From NCBI GenBank assembly GCA_036872755.1, contig JAVHNS010000005.1:806001-870000 (forward strand): 64,000 nucleotides of DNA, read 5' to 3'. The notes beneath the pieces were generated by a model. It saw only the letters and a list, made by a program, of their open reading frames with translations. It was not told the DNA's origin and did not search any database. Positions within the stretch are counted from its first letter, which is position 1; each line of letters opens with the position of its first letter. Source of the DNA: Orbilia blumenaviensis (taxonomy: Eukaryota > Ascomycota > Orbiliomycetes > Orbiliales > Orbiliaceae). Of this stretch, positions 21,748 to 33,117 are shown in pieces. Both the position numbers and the translations under genes were made by a program.

Positions 21748-22544
21748 TGCATAGTGCTCTAATCTCGATACTTCGCCAATTGTGCCAGCTCCCGGCCCCT
21801 ACTCCGATCCCGGAATCCCTTCGCGAAAATATTTTTTCTGTTTTCGCGAAACTTCGTTGTCTGATTGTGTAGCCGTCGGACCGTATGTCAAGTCGATGCG
21901 CAATGCTTTCAGTTCCATGCAATCATCAGAGTTTTGTTGAGATTTAGCGCGGGGCAGCCGAATTTAAGCTGCGGCAGCTCGTGCACCTCTCCCGGGGTCC
22001 GGAACAGCAGAGGGAAGAAAAAAAGCTTCTTATCTCCAAAGAAAACTGGAATAGATTGGGCTAAGCTCTCCCAAGGTATGCAATATGCTGACCCGTACCT
22101 GGCCTTAGGGCAAGGGTGCCGTCACCGCTCGTCATTATAGCCACAGAAAAACGTGCTCTCGGAAGGAAGGTGCTGCGGTAACTTACAAGCACGTGAAATT
22201 CATGGACTGTTTCCACGTTTGAACTCAGAAATTGAGCGAATGGTGAAATGTAAACTCTATGCTTCGGCACCGCAATATGCATACAGAAAATTATTAGAAT
22301 TACCAGGTATTATTCTATGTAGCTACGTAAATTATGCAACTTGGACCCCTTCGTTCCCTAAACAGTTTGATTTTTAACACACACTCCGGTCACTACAATG
22401 CAAATTTGATATCTTTTCTCGATGCCACAGCATGGGTTTAACCGAGCTACATGTTGGATTTTCAAGGGCCTCTGCGTTGGAGAAGATAACGAAGCTCAAA
22501 TGCAACCCTTGGTTATTCCTGTCAATGTCCTTAGCTGGGTCTCT
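21748..22544. other. gene-free region
   Basis: About 800 bp between the P450 start and the antiporter 3' end. Nothing supportable; the left part serves as P450 promoter. Confidence 0.5.
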
Positions 22545-24398
22545 TCAGTTTCTCTTAGCGACGACACTCCACTCTCCTAATACACCTTGACCATGATTCC
22601 CAGCTCCTTTCCTAAGCCCTTCAAGTCTCTTAACCCGCCTCACAAGTAACCCAACCCCTAGTGGTCCCAGAATTGTGCACAGCATAGCTGCCCAAATTAC
22701 GATCAAGAAGATATCACCTTCAGCTTCCTCGTCTGCTCTAGTTGCTCTGTTTTCCAGATCTCTGGTAGCAGTAGGGTTTTGAAATATACCGTTCGCAGAA
22801 GCAATTGATGCAATCAAGAATGCGATTTCTCCTCGAGAAACCATGGCGAGGCCAAGGATGAGAGATGGGTAGATCGAAGTCGGCGGGCTTGGGATTTCTG
22901 GCTGTGCATTAACATCTGAGGGCGCATCGCTGGATGGTATTCCCTCCTTGGGCCTTTCTCCTTCATTTCCTTCATCCGGAGCAGGGGGGCCTCCTGATGA
23001 TGGTAGATGGGTTATATCTTCCCATTCATCGGATGGCTCATTTGGCGTGGTTGAGGTGGTCTGAGCATCTTGGGGGCTTGGTGATCTATCCTTTTGGTTT
23101 TTGGGAGTAGTTTCATTCTGTTGGCGGGACTCTTTTGTATGGTTCGGCTCGTCTGGGCCCTCCTTTCCGCCCTTCTTCGTCCGAAACGACAGAAGCTTGC
23201 TCGTTTTGAATGGTAGATCGACAAGTAGAATCCAGATCCCAGTCACTAATTTGGCGGCGAACATAAGGATGGAATATACGATTCCTCTCCAGATAATCTC
23301 TCGCCTAAATAATGACTTAATAGGAATACTAAACCCGATAGATGCCTACACATACCGGGTCTATGGTTAGAGCAAGCATTTAATAAAATAAATACCGGGG
23401 TATATAGTGGAAGACTTACGAAAAAGAAAGGGATAAGAATCCTCTCGATCGGTGGTGCGAAGAATCTTTCGTACATCTCGGATCCACCCGTTTGCGCTTC
23501 CTCGCTGCATTCGTTACAGGTCTCGTCCCACCAAGTAACCAATGCCCCAGCGATAAAGGCCCCAAATAAGACCGAGGCTCCAGAATACCCCGCCACAACT
23601 ACGCATACCACCAAAACGCCGGTTTGGAGACCCCATACGACCCCTTCGCCATTGAACTTATTGGGCAATTTCACTCCCCCAAATAGTCTACGACATACCC
23701 ATGCAGTCACAACCGCTCCTAGTATCATGCCCAAACTGGCACCGACAGGTCGAACGATAGAGGCAATATTCACACCCCCTCCACCTCCTAGGCTGCTCAC
23801 AACTTGCACCATCACCAACCCTACCACGTCATCCATCATTGCGGCAGACGTGAGGACCACGCCTAGCCGTGTCCCTGCAAATCCTGCCGTAGATAGGATA
23901 GTAAATGTTGTCCCAAGTGATGTCGCAGACAATGCTGCACCAGCTGTAAAGCATTGCAATGTGCTCGCGTTCGCAATCGGACCCAATAGGAACGAGAGTC
24001 CGATCGGAACGCAAATTCCCGTTATTGCCACCACAATAGACAGTGGCAGATTATTCAGAAGTGGTTTAAAGGATGTACCAAGGCCACCATGGTAGACTAA
24101 TATGATAAGACCGAGATAACCCAGTAAGACGGCGGAAGCCTCGAGGTCTTGAGGTAGCCATGCGAGTAATGGAGTTCCTAGGATGGTTCCTATGAAGATC
24201 TAGGGTTTTAGTTTAACTCGGACGGATTGGAGAGAGGTTATGTGTTGGCAGAGAAGGGGCATGACATACTTGTCCGATCAGACCACAGAAGACGAGGCGA
24301 TCAAGAGCCCAGTTCCCGAGATTGAGAGTTAGAAGAAACCCGGTGGTTATCAGGAGGGTAGTGATATTGGGTTCGTGATATGGAAGTGAGGACGGCAT
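22545..24398 (-). CDS. CPA2-type monovalent cation/proton antiporter
   Basis: Three exons on the minus strand: 24398-24270, 24199-23420, 23345-22545; all phase 0, 569 residues. A polytopic Na+(K+)/H+ exchanger of the KefB/NapA-like superfamily. Exon 2 holds most helices, including the acidic pair in AAMMDDVVGLVM expected at the ion-binding site, and GASVLFGAFIAGAL. Exon 3 carries ASIGFSIPIKSLFRREIIW, then a hydrophilic Ser/Pro/Glu-rich loop of about 80 residues absent from bacterial relatives, then MVSRGEIAFLIASIASANG and a last helix. The tail is basic. The loop is a likely regulatory insertion. Probable role: alkali-cation and pH homeostasis at the plasma membrane or an internal membrane. 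Exon 1 is short but carries the first helix, and the donor GTATGT and acceptor are both good. Confidence 0.9.
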
Positions 24399-24683
24399 GG
24401 CTGTTGGGGCAACGGCGCTGGTACTTATCAGTCTATATCACCGCCTTTGAATTTAATAGGTTTGGATGAAACTTTCTTGGGTTGGTGGAAGAAGAAAGAC
24501 GACGGCATTTCAATAGGAAATTTTCTATAAAAGCCAAGCACGCGGAAACATTGGCGCTGTCGTCGCTGATTCGAGATGACTCCAAGTAGAAGATGCCAAT
24601 AAATTTACGAAGTACAAAATTTTCCATCTCAATGATAACATAATTTCCTGTATCCAACTCCATATATAATGCAATCACACATT

Positions 24684-25574
24684 CTATTCGCTGAGAACAT
24701 GCGGCCTCACAATCAAGGTCATAAGCCGGCTCCAAGCCCACGGTCCCTCCTCCGGGTCCGACGTAGTCATGCTATTAAAATATTCCCATCCCATAACTCC
24801 CCCAAAATTCTCCGGATCTTTGTCTCTCATCTCGGAGAGCGTATCGCAGAGCACATCATCCGGTACCCAACCAGCCCCATTCCCGGGATTCGTGACCACC
24901 CCGACTACAACTTTCTTCGGGTCCCACCCGCAAGTCAAGATCTTCTCATAGTCTGCCAGGTTGGTCATATTGCCCCACCCGCAGTAAAACTGTGTGTTGT
25001 ACCATGAGATGTATTTTCCAAAAGCCTTTTCCAGGTCGAAATAGGAGAATCCCGAGAGGTGTGGACGGAATAGTTGAAGTCCCGTCGCGACCGGTGCAAG
25101 CGTGATTATAAATTCTTGCCCAAAATCATGTTTCAAGCGATCGATAAGCCTTATGACTCCTGGTAGAGACATTGGTTCTTCGACATCGAGATCCAGCCCA
25201 TCGAGCCCAGCATATTCTATCATCACCTTCAACGGGCCATAGAATGCTTCAAACCGGTCGGTGGGTCCATCCAGACGCGCATAGCTCCCTTTCGCGGCAC
25301 CTCCAAGCATCCCAAGGATTTTTACCCCAGATGCCTGCAGCTGTTTACACTCCTTCCAGAGCGGCTCGTGTTTTGGCGCGTTGTAAGGGTCATCGTTGAG
25401 GGTTATGTCGGTAGGCGACTCGTTGAGATGGATCGCGGCTACGATTACGTGTGTTACACCGCATTCTGGCTCTAGGAGTGGAAGTATAGATACGAATTTG
25501 CCGTTGTGATAATGGGTTTGGTGGTAGCAGACGATGCGGGACTGGTGGGGTGGTGAGGGGGGAACTGGCGGCAT
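24684..25574 (-). CDS. GH18 glycoside hydrolase (chitinase/ENGase type)
   Basis: Intronless, 296 residues. A TIM-barrel hydrolase with the GH18 catalytic signature DGLDLDVEE (DxxDxDxE, last Glu the acid). Other strands are recognisable: RIVCYHQTHYH (strand 1), VKILGMLGGA (strand 3), QFYCGWGNM and GVMGWEYFNS (final strand with Trp). There is no signal peptide, so it is probably intracellular, unlike secreted nutritional chitinases. A short barrel without a chitinase insertion or chitin-binding domain also fits an endo-beta-N-acetylglucosaminidase acting on N-glycans; the subtype cannot be settled here. Divergent from the CitE-like gene with a 182-bp shared upstream region, and in tandem with the antiporter gene. 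Confidence 0.88.
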   Translation of the reverse strand: MPPVPPSPPHQSRIVCYHQTHYHNGKFVSILPLLEPECGVTHVIVAAIHLNESPTDITLNDDPYNAPKHEPLWKECKQLQASGVKILGMLGGAAKGSYARLDGPTDRFEAFYGPLKVMIEYAGLDGLDLDVEEPMSLPGVIRLIDRLKHDFGQEFIITLAPVATGLQLFRPHLSGFSYFDLEKAFGKYISWYNTQFYCGWGNMTNLADYEKILTCGWDPKKVVVGVVTNPGNGAGWVPDDVLCDTLSEMRDKDPENFGGVMGWEYFNSMTTSDPEEGPWAWSRLMTLIVRPHVLSE

Positions 25575-25756
25575 CTTGTTTCGGGAGGAGAATTAAGGCC
25601 GGTGGAAGTGGGATGCCGGCGGGGCGTGTTATGTTCTGGAGCTCCAACACCAAATTTTGAATTTTTTAGAAAGATCAATTCTATCTAAACCAACGTTACG
25701 TTATCGATACTAAATATATATATCTTGCAGTAGTCGTGACAAAGTCAGATCGAGAG
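25575..25756. promoter_or_regulatory. shared divergent promoter region
   Basis: Only 182 bp separate the start codons of the GH18 hydrolase (-) and the CitE-like lyase (+), so both core promoters and leaders must be inside it or overlap the genes. It contains TAAATATATATAT near 25711-25723. No specific operator recognised. Confidence 0.5.
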
Positions 25757-27413
25757 ATGACTTCCACAATGAATAGGTTCTCGCGGCCAATAGCCAGTCT
25801 GACTGCAGCCATCAGGCATGCGCACCCTCCCAAAGCGACCCGGGCATACACATCCGGTGGCGAAAATGCGAAGAACTCCAAAAAGACACAGCGCTCGAAT
25901 GGAAAAGTAGCAATGACACAGATTAGAGTCGATGGGCAGTCTGATAACAAAGTCAAGATCAAGGGACATTCGCTACTTCACGGGCAACGGCCGCGTCGGA
26001 GTTTCTTATATGGTATGTTCGAAATTGCATGCATTCCGGTCTGGAAACACGACCGAGACCACATGGAAGCATAGTCTCCGTTTTTTTTAAAAAAAAAATT
26101 TTTATTTTGTTTTTTTTTTTTGCATTGGTTTTAACAGGTGTCCAAATATAGTCCCAGCCCACAGCCAAAGATTCCTCGAGAAGGCACTTAAATCAGCTGC
26201 AGATTGTATCGTCTTAGACCTAGAAGATGGAGTCGCTCCTTCACAGAAAGCAGCAGCTCGCGAGAACATCAAACATCTGCTGGGTAGGCTCGCTGAAGAA
26301 GGTTATAAAACCGGGGAGAACAAAGGAGCCGAACTTTGCATCCGTGTCAACCACGAAGGATGGTTGACACAAAAGAGATGGGCATGTGGCCCAGGGGGGG
26401 AGATAGCTGCTCCATCAAAGGAGCTTGATCAAGATCTTGATCTTTTTGTGCGTAATCGAGATCAAATACAGTCTACCCTAGTCGATTATGGGCCTTAACT
26501 GACTGGGTATGCAAGTATGAAAATACAGGCAATCCCTGGGACCTTCAAGCTACCACTGACAATAGTAGCACCTAAAATCACGACACCTTACGATTTGAGA
26601 AACCTAAGAACCGTAATCATCAACAAACGGAAGCCTCTGGATACAGATTTCAAGTTTACCAATAAGATAACCCTAATTCCGACGATTGAAACCGCAGCCG
26701 CGGTTCTCAACCTCCCGATTTTCCCGGCCCACGTCAAGTATTTCTCAGCTATGGTGGTAAGAAAAGTATCTGTGACGGTCGGTGAGGCGGTTTCACTACT
26801 AACGATATATCATGCCCTTCATGAGAGATAGTTTGCATCAGAGGACTACTGCGCCTCTATGGGGATCCCTAGGACAAAAGATTACTCAAACATGCTATTT
26901 GCAAGGAGCAATCTCGTACATGTTTGCAAGGCGGTTGGAGTCTCCCCGATAGATATGGTACTGCCCTCGTATAACCATCATGGTGATAATTGGTCCTAAC
27001 ATTCCCTTGTCTCTGGCACCAGGTCTGCCAGGATTTTAAAGATCTCGAAGTCCTCAAGCGAGAATGCGAAGAAGGGGTACACCTAGGCTTTGAGGGCAAG
27101 GTAGGAACTTCTGAATTAGCCATTTCATGTCATACACCGTATTCTCTAACGTGGTATTTGGCGACTATAGCAAGCAATCCACCCAGACCAAATCGAGACT
27201 ATAAATAAAGTATTCTCCCCAAGTGCTGAGCAGGTGGAGTGGGCGAAAGCACTCCTAGAGGCTGTGGAAAAGAATACTACAAATGGGGCATTCGAGTTTG
27301 AGGGCAAGATGGTGGATCGGCCAGTGTTCAGGCAGGCGGAAACCATCGTTACAAAGCACCAGTTGATCGAGGACTTTGAAAAAAATAGATTTGTCACAGA
27401 AGTAGCCTTTTAG
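25757..27413 (+). CDS. mitochondrial CitE/CLYBL-like lyase
   Basis: Six exons: 25757-26012, 26152-26447, 26529-26756, 26832-26957, 27023-27100, 27171-27413; 408 residues, every junction in frame. It belongs to the HpcH/HpaI aldolase and citrate-lyase beta superfamily (Mg2+-dependent TIM barrel acting on CoA esters such as citramalyl-CoA or malyl-CoA). Family segments appear only after splicing: RRSFLYVPAHSQRFLEKAL, CIVLDLEDGVAPSQK (metal-binding acidic residues), LTIVAPKITTPYDL, LIPTIETAAAVLN, VFASEDYCASMGIPRT, GFEGKQAIHPDQIE. The N-terminus is Arg/Ser/Ala-rich with few acidic residues, as in a mitochondrial presequence. The stretch between IETAAAVLN and MVFASEDY is about 15-20 residues shorter than in usual relatives. 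The first intron has a very long T/A tract. Probable role: acyl-CoA metabolism in the mitochondrial matrix. Confidence 0.85.
26081..26121. repeat. T/A homopolymer tract inside intron 1
   Basis: About 40 bp of nearly pure T and A (T8, A10, then T-runs) within the first intron of the CitE-like gene, ahead of two nearby acceptor sites. Confidence 0.9.
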
Positions 27414-28059
27414 TTGCATTTAAAGGAAATCGATACATATTTCCGCAACTATATATAGCTTACTACGTATATTGAATAACATTCAAGTCGAGACTTTTAC
27501 CAGATCTGAGCACTAATTTGATTATATTTTAATTCCTTGAGATCGGGCTACAGTGCCATAACTCCGGATACACCAATATCAATCATGCAATTCAATGCAA
27601 TGGAATGGATGCAACCAAATGTCTTGGTTGTCTCAGCTCGCCGCCTTTAGTGGGCTGTGTACGTCATCCGAACCCGCCCGATATCGATAGGCGCTGATAG
27701 ACGGGGCTGTCAACCCCCAACACGCAAAATCCCACATTTCACTCTCCTCATTCCCTTGATATATCGTGAATCTTCAGAACCCGGATAAACTGTAAGCTCG
27801 TCTACCCAGTAAGGTAGTCTTTAGAAGGTAAAGCCTCCGCTATGCTATTTTACTTCTCGTAGCAGTATTGGTGTAATGTCGAGCTAATGAATTCTCGTGT
27901 GCATAGCCTCGATACCCTGCAGTCCTGTCGCCTATTAAACCCTCTACTTTCGTTGAAATATATTATACCAGTATCGAATTCACAGTCCATACTCAGTATC
28001 TGTTAGCCTCAAGATCCGCAATCATAGTAGGTCCAGGTCCCAAGAACGCGGCAGAGAAG
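27414..28059. other. intergenic space
   Basis: About 650 bp between same-strand genes: 3' end of the CitE-like gene and promoter of the GH5 gene. No coding signal. Confidence 0.5.
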
Positions 28060-29866
28060 ATGCGCAATGCCTTGAAGGAGATAGCAGAGGCTATCAAACA
28101 ACGAACCAAACCCATCCGTGAATCCTATTCCGGGCCGGGTTCATCAAGTCACCATCAAGCCCAGACATTTTTAAATACGGATGATCCTTTGCTAGCAGAG
28201 CCTCTTGAGCGAGATGTTCTAGCTTATAGGTACCATCATGGTACGAACCTCGGAGCTATCTTCGTGGCCGAAAAATGGTTGTTTGGAAATCTGTTCCCTG
28301 GGTGCGCTACTGGAGACAGTGAGCTGGATGCTGTGAAAGCGTACGTTCTGGCTCCTCCTTTTCTAACACTAGATTATATCGGGGCGGAGGGGCGGTGTTT
28401 AAGCTTACACATTGTGTGCATATAACAGTCAGGTTAGCCTCCATGGCATTGACTCCACCAGGCAGCTGTTTGAAAACTTTTGGTCAACGACCATGACACC
28501 AGACGACTGGAAATTCCTTGCCAACACCGCCTCTGTGACCACAGTCCGCCTGCCCATTGGCTACTTCAGCCTCGGCCCTGATTTCTGTCGCTCAACTCCG
28601 TTCGAAAAGTATGGGGCTGTGTACACTAACGCCTGGTCTTGCATAAAACAATATATCGTTTCCGCCGCATCGCATGGAATTGCCACTTTGATAGATTTCC
28701 ATGCTCTCCCTGGTGGCGCAAACGGCGACTCCCACTCTGGCACTTCAAGTCATAAAGCCGAGTTATGGGGGAACTCAAACAATATCAAACTCTCCCTCCA
28801 GTGCCTGAAATTTATTGCCAATGAAACGAAAGATATACCATTTGTTATTGGTCTGCAGTTGGTCAATGAGGCTGTTTATGGAGCCCGGGGAATGTATGAG
28901 TTCTATGACCAAGTCATTGAAGAACTGGGAAAGATCAATCCGCATTTGAACGTTTATATATCCGATGCTTGGGATATTAATACTGCAATACAGTATTCAA
29001 TTAAAATGAATGGAAGAGGGGGGTGTAAGGTTGTTGTCGACACGCACAAATACTATACGTTCGCTGAAGAGGATAAGAATCTGAATCCGCATCAGATTAT
29101 CGACAAAGTCAGCCTAGCTGAGGTGGAGTGTAACAAAGGAAAGGGGGCTGCAGTTATTATCGGGGAATATAGTTGCGTAATGGATGGGAGGAGTTGGGGA
29201 TCTATACAAGGAAATGAAAGGAAAGATTTGGCGACAAAGTTTGGCAAGAAACAGACAAACACATGGCAGAGGGGCTGTGGAGGAAGTTTCTTTTGGACAT
29301 ACAAAATGGTGCGTGCTTCGTCCCAGTATTTGAGACGGATTAATTCGTTGTTCATGTCAGCGATGCTAACGTAAAACTAAAATGAATAGGCATGGATGCC
29401 AGGTGGAGAATGGGGATTCAGTGAACAGACAAAAAACGGCGCAGTTCCCGCCCCTCCACAAGCGACAGCTGACAAGGTTGCGATCGAGGAGTCTATATTC
29501 AAAGCTTCTAAATCTAGAGACGATCTTAGAAATGCATCACTGGCCCAACATACAAACTACTGGAACCACGCGTCTCCTGGTCAATATTTTGAACATCATC
29601 GGTTTCAAGATGGGTGGGAAATGGGTTTTAACGACGCCTTAATATTCTTCACCTACAGACTCAACCGAACAGGGGGTGGGATTACTAGAGCTGGAGCAGA
29701 TAGAATTGGCATGCTAGATTTATGGGTAAAAAGACGAGAGTTAGAGTATGAAGCTCTCGAGGTGCGAGAGAAAGGTGGCGCAGCTGACAAGAGGTTCCTC
29801 TGGGAATATGGCCACGGAGTTCGACAGGGAATCAAAGACTTTGAGCATGTTGTTGGATTCTGCTAA
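28060..29866 (+). CDS. GH5 beta-glucanase (exo-beta-1,3-glucanase-like)
   Basis: Three exons: 28060-28340, 28429-29308, 29390-29866; 545 residues. A clan GH-A hydrolase of family 5. Exon 2 starts with QVSLHGIDSTRQLFENFW and contains TVRLPIGYFSLGP, ATLIDFHALPGGANGDSHSG, the acid/base QLVNEA (Glu at about 241) and the nucleophile VIIGEYS (Glu at about 340), with the Trp-containing loop FFWTYKMAWMPGGEWGFSE made by the second splice. Sequence order resembles fungal EXG-type glucan 1,3-beta-glucosidases and the related exo-1,6 group. I see no signal peptide, which is unusual for this family and suggests an intracellular or non-classically secreted form, or a missed first exon. Exon 3 adds a helical C-terminal extension of about 100 residues (YWNHASPGQYFEHHRFQDGW) after the barrel. 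Confidence 0.88.
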
Positions 29867-30695
29867 TGCATTTTTTCCTTATTGGTCCAGCGCAAGGATC
29901 GATTGTTATGAAGTTTGATTAACACTCGAGAGCTGAATAATCCTGTAAGGTGTACGTCGTTTGTAACGTAATCAGGCGCTTTTATATTAAGTACGAGGCC
30001 GAATGAGCCGCGGACTAATGCAACCATTCTTTTTCCAGAAACGTCGGGAACTTCGGTGGGTAAAAAGGCTTTCAATAAGGCTGAGCTCGTGCCCGTGGAC
30101 ACCGGTCCATGCATAAGTCGGTATGAACTCAGGCCTTCTGGTCATCCGGCTACGAATGCATGCATACGTAAACTTTCAAACAACAAAAAGGGGTCCTCAA
30201 TTCGGCTTAAAGTATAAGTTCTCGCTGAGCTCGATCTAAAAAGTCAACCCAAATCCAGGAATATTTAAATTCCAAAGAAAACATCTGCAACCCCCCAAAG
30301 CACAACCTCCTTTGAGCTAAGCGTCTTGGCCATATGACGGCGTCCCGCAGCAAGGGTTATCTGAATACGAGCGAAAGGGGCAACTGTCCGGTCTCCAAAC
30401 ATCATACAACCTCCATCGTCATACAGCTCGAATCCACCCAACCGTAACCGCGCAAAAAGCTCCATCTCAGGCCCCAAAAGGACAATTCCGGCTTTGGTCA
30501 CCTGCATGCGCCCTTGCGAGACCCAATTTCTTTTCGGTCTCCATTTGTATTGTGTAGCTAGCTCAAGTCGGGCCTACGGAGAGGAAAAGTGCACGTAACC
30601 GTAATTGGTCTAAAAAGGTGCAGCAGCGGTCTTTGTTGCAGCATATATATATATATAGGGAACAGCGCCTCCCCATATTGAGAAATCCTTAGATC
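29867..30695. other. intergenic space with AT repeat
   Basis: About 830 bp: 3' end of the GH5 gene and upstream region of the zinc-cluster regulator. A perfect AT dinucleotide run at 30643-30657 lies 40 bp before that start codon. No coding signal. Confidence 0.5.
30643..30657. repeat. AT dinucleotide run upstream of regulator gene
   Basis: Perfect alternating A/T run 38-53 bp before the ATG at 30696; it could serve as a TATA region. Confidence 0.7.
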
Positions 30696-32437
30696 ATGCC
30701 AAAATCAGGCGCAGAACTGGCCGCCGGAAATATCATCCAGTTCCCCATTCAAGTACAGACTCTCGATCTAAGAAGCGACCTATCGCCCGTACCTACCAGC
30801 GACGACTGTTCAACCAACAACAACAACAACGCGGCGTCAGCCTCGGTCCCTCGCTCCGGAGGTGCTTCGGAGTCGGAGCTTGATATCGAACTGGTAAATG
30901 CGGGGACTGAAAATGGACAAAATGGGACCAAAACAGGGCACCCAAGGGGGAAAGAGGCGGCGATTAAGCAAGCACATCGAAGGACGCATAGAAAGAGTCG
31001 CATGGGGTGTGGGATGTGCAAGACGAGGAAGGTGAAGGTATGCTACCTTACATCATGTAATCTCGATCTCGAATGCTATTATATTGGATCACTTTGGATC
31101 AAACTAGCATGCTAAGACGATATATATATCGGTCGTAGTGCGATGAAGGAAAACCTCGATGTGGGAACTGCATGGATCGTAATGAGAAATGCATCTACAT
31201 AGCCCCTACACACTCCCGTCCGCACCGGCCCGTAACCTTCCAAACATCTAGCGGGTCCTCAGACGGGGGAAGCCATCCTGCCACCCCTCCTGAGGTCTAC
31301 GATGACGGCGAATTTGATGAAATTATACCTCGCCCCGGTCCGGAATATACAACAAATCGGGTTATAAAGGTTGACCTTTCTCCTCATTTCGCACTAGTCC
31401 CAGGCCGCCCTGGTCGTCCGACAAATGAAGCCAGGCTACTACACCACTGGATAACCGTCACTTGCAGCGGCGTCCGTTTCCCAAATCGCTCTTCGACTGC
31501 GGAACTTATGAGTGAAGCCATACCACAACTTGCTTCGTCCCATCCTTTTCTCCAGGACGCGCTACTCGCCTGCGCCGCAGTACATCTAATAGACCGTACC
31601 GCCGTCGAACCACAGAGTCTTGTCGGCTCTGCCAGTTCCAAATACTTCAACAAAGCCCTACGATCTTTCCAACAAATCCTTGCAGAACCCAACAAAACAG
31701 CAGAAAACATCGAGGCTGTCTTCGCTGCATCGATGCTCATTGCTTTATGGAACGGCATGAACGCCTTCCATCATTCAAACAAGGAGGAATTCTACGAGGA
31801 CTTCGTCCGGTTCTTCCACATGAGCCAGGGTACAAAAACTGTTGGGTTCAACTACTGGGATCTCCTCGACGGAACACGATGTAGACGCTTAATCGAAGCT
31901 CGTGAAGGCGCGACAGTGCTCGATGAGGAACTCCCCGATTTCTTGAGAAACGAACGGTTGATGCTAATATCAAGCCGTGTAAAAGATGGTTTGGAGGACG
32001 AAGTCAGTGACCCAGCACTCCGCGAGGTCTATTCAGTCACCATGAATCTAATAGAATGGGTCCACGCCGCCCTCCTGATCCCGACAAATACGATAAGCGA
32101 ACTAGCGGGTCGTGTTAATACATTTCCTACAATGTGCCCTGGCGCTTTTGTTAGCCTTCTCGCCAAAAAGGACGAGAGAGCTATTGCGATCGCGGCCCAT
32201 TATATGGCAACGGCGTGCAAGGTTGATAATTACAGTTGGTTTTTGGCGGGAGGCAAAATGAAGAGGTACATTAGGGTGCTTTGCAGCATGGTACAGCGCA
32301 AGGAGTGGGTTGTTTGGCCGTTGATTACTATCGGGGATAGTTGGACAAGCGTGCTTCTCCAAGTTGACGGCCAGGAAAATGAGAAGATATATAGTTTAGC
32401 AAAGGAGATTTTAGGGAACGTACCGATGAATTGGTAG
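30696..32437 (+). CDS. Zn(II)2Cys6 transcription factor
   Basis: Two exons, 30696-31037 and 31139-32437; 546 residues. The intron lies inside the DNA-binding domain, and splicing yields a canonical cluster: Cys105-x2-Cys108-x6-Cys115-x6-Cys122-x2-Cys125-x6-Cys132 (CGMCKTRKVK then CDEGKPRCGNC). Residues 85-103 are rich in Arg/Lys/His (HRRTHRKSR), a likely nuclear signal. The first 80 residues are Ser/Asn-rich and probably disordered. After the cluster comes a Ser/Pro linker and a helical regulatory domain (from about residue 210) of the sterol-regulator type seen in Upc2/Ecm22-like proteins; that assignment is only by general resemblance. A pathway-specific regulator is likely, but no target cluster is evident in the window. 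Confidence 0.9.
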
Positions 32438-33117
32438 AAAAGGTTTAAACTTAAATTGCCTAATCAAGCTCAATATTGAATCTTGAGCTTGGTTGGATGC
32501 ATATACAGTGGGCGGCTTCGGCGTATCATTTATCTTTTTCTTGAGCTTTACCTTTAATTTTTGGGGGGCGGCCATTTAGTATTATTAAAATGTTTTTATT
32601 CTTGTCTACGTCGTAATGAATTGGCATTTGCTCATACTGAAAAACCTGGTCATCGGATTCAGCCCCGCGGCCCGTCGTTGGATTGTATTTAGGGCGTACC
32701 TCGCAGGTAGGCTTCGTACAAGTTACAAGACGAACATGTCTTCCAATATTAATGCGATGCGGGTGGCCAGAAAACCCCTCCGCTCGCCAGAAAACTCGCC
32801 TATCGAGGAGGCGGGATATTTCGACTTAACTTCCTAGCGACTGATCAGATCGGATCTCTTCCTAAATGGTCTCCGCACATGCATTCACATATGCAGATAT
32901 CACAGCTGCGCAGCCGCCATGAGCAAAAACAAGGAAAAAGAGGCCGACCAGCTCATGGGCGCAAAAAAGGCTGGATTTCGTTAGCACCCCCTCAATCTAT
33001 AATTCTTCTGGCCTAGCGAACGAGGATAATCCTTTGCTTCAAGTTATTCCCCTTCGCGCAATTAGTTCAGTTCTGAAGTCCTTCCTTACGCCGCGACAAC
33101 TAGCGACACAACACAAA
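32438..33117. other. intergenic space
   Basis: About 680 bp with no coding signal beyond a short frame at 32616-32837 that resembles no family. The promoter of the DUF6594 gene is expected here. Confidence 0.45.

Noticed and set aside
33034..33117. upstream extension of the DUF6594 frame
   Set aside because: It would start with TTG. The ATG at 33118 is the first in frame and matches the family.
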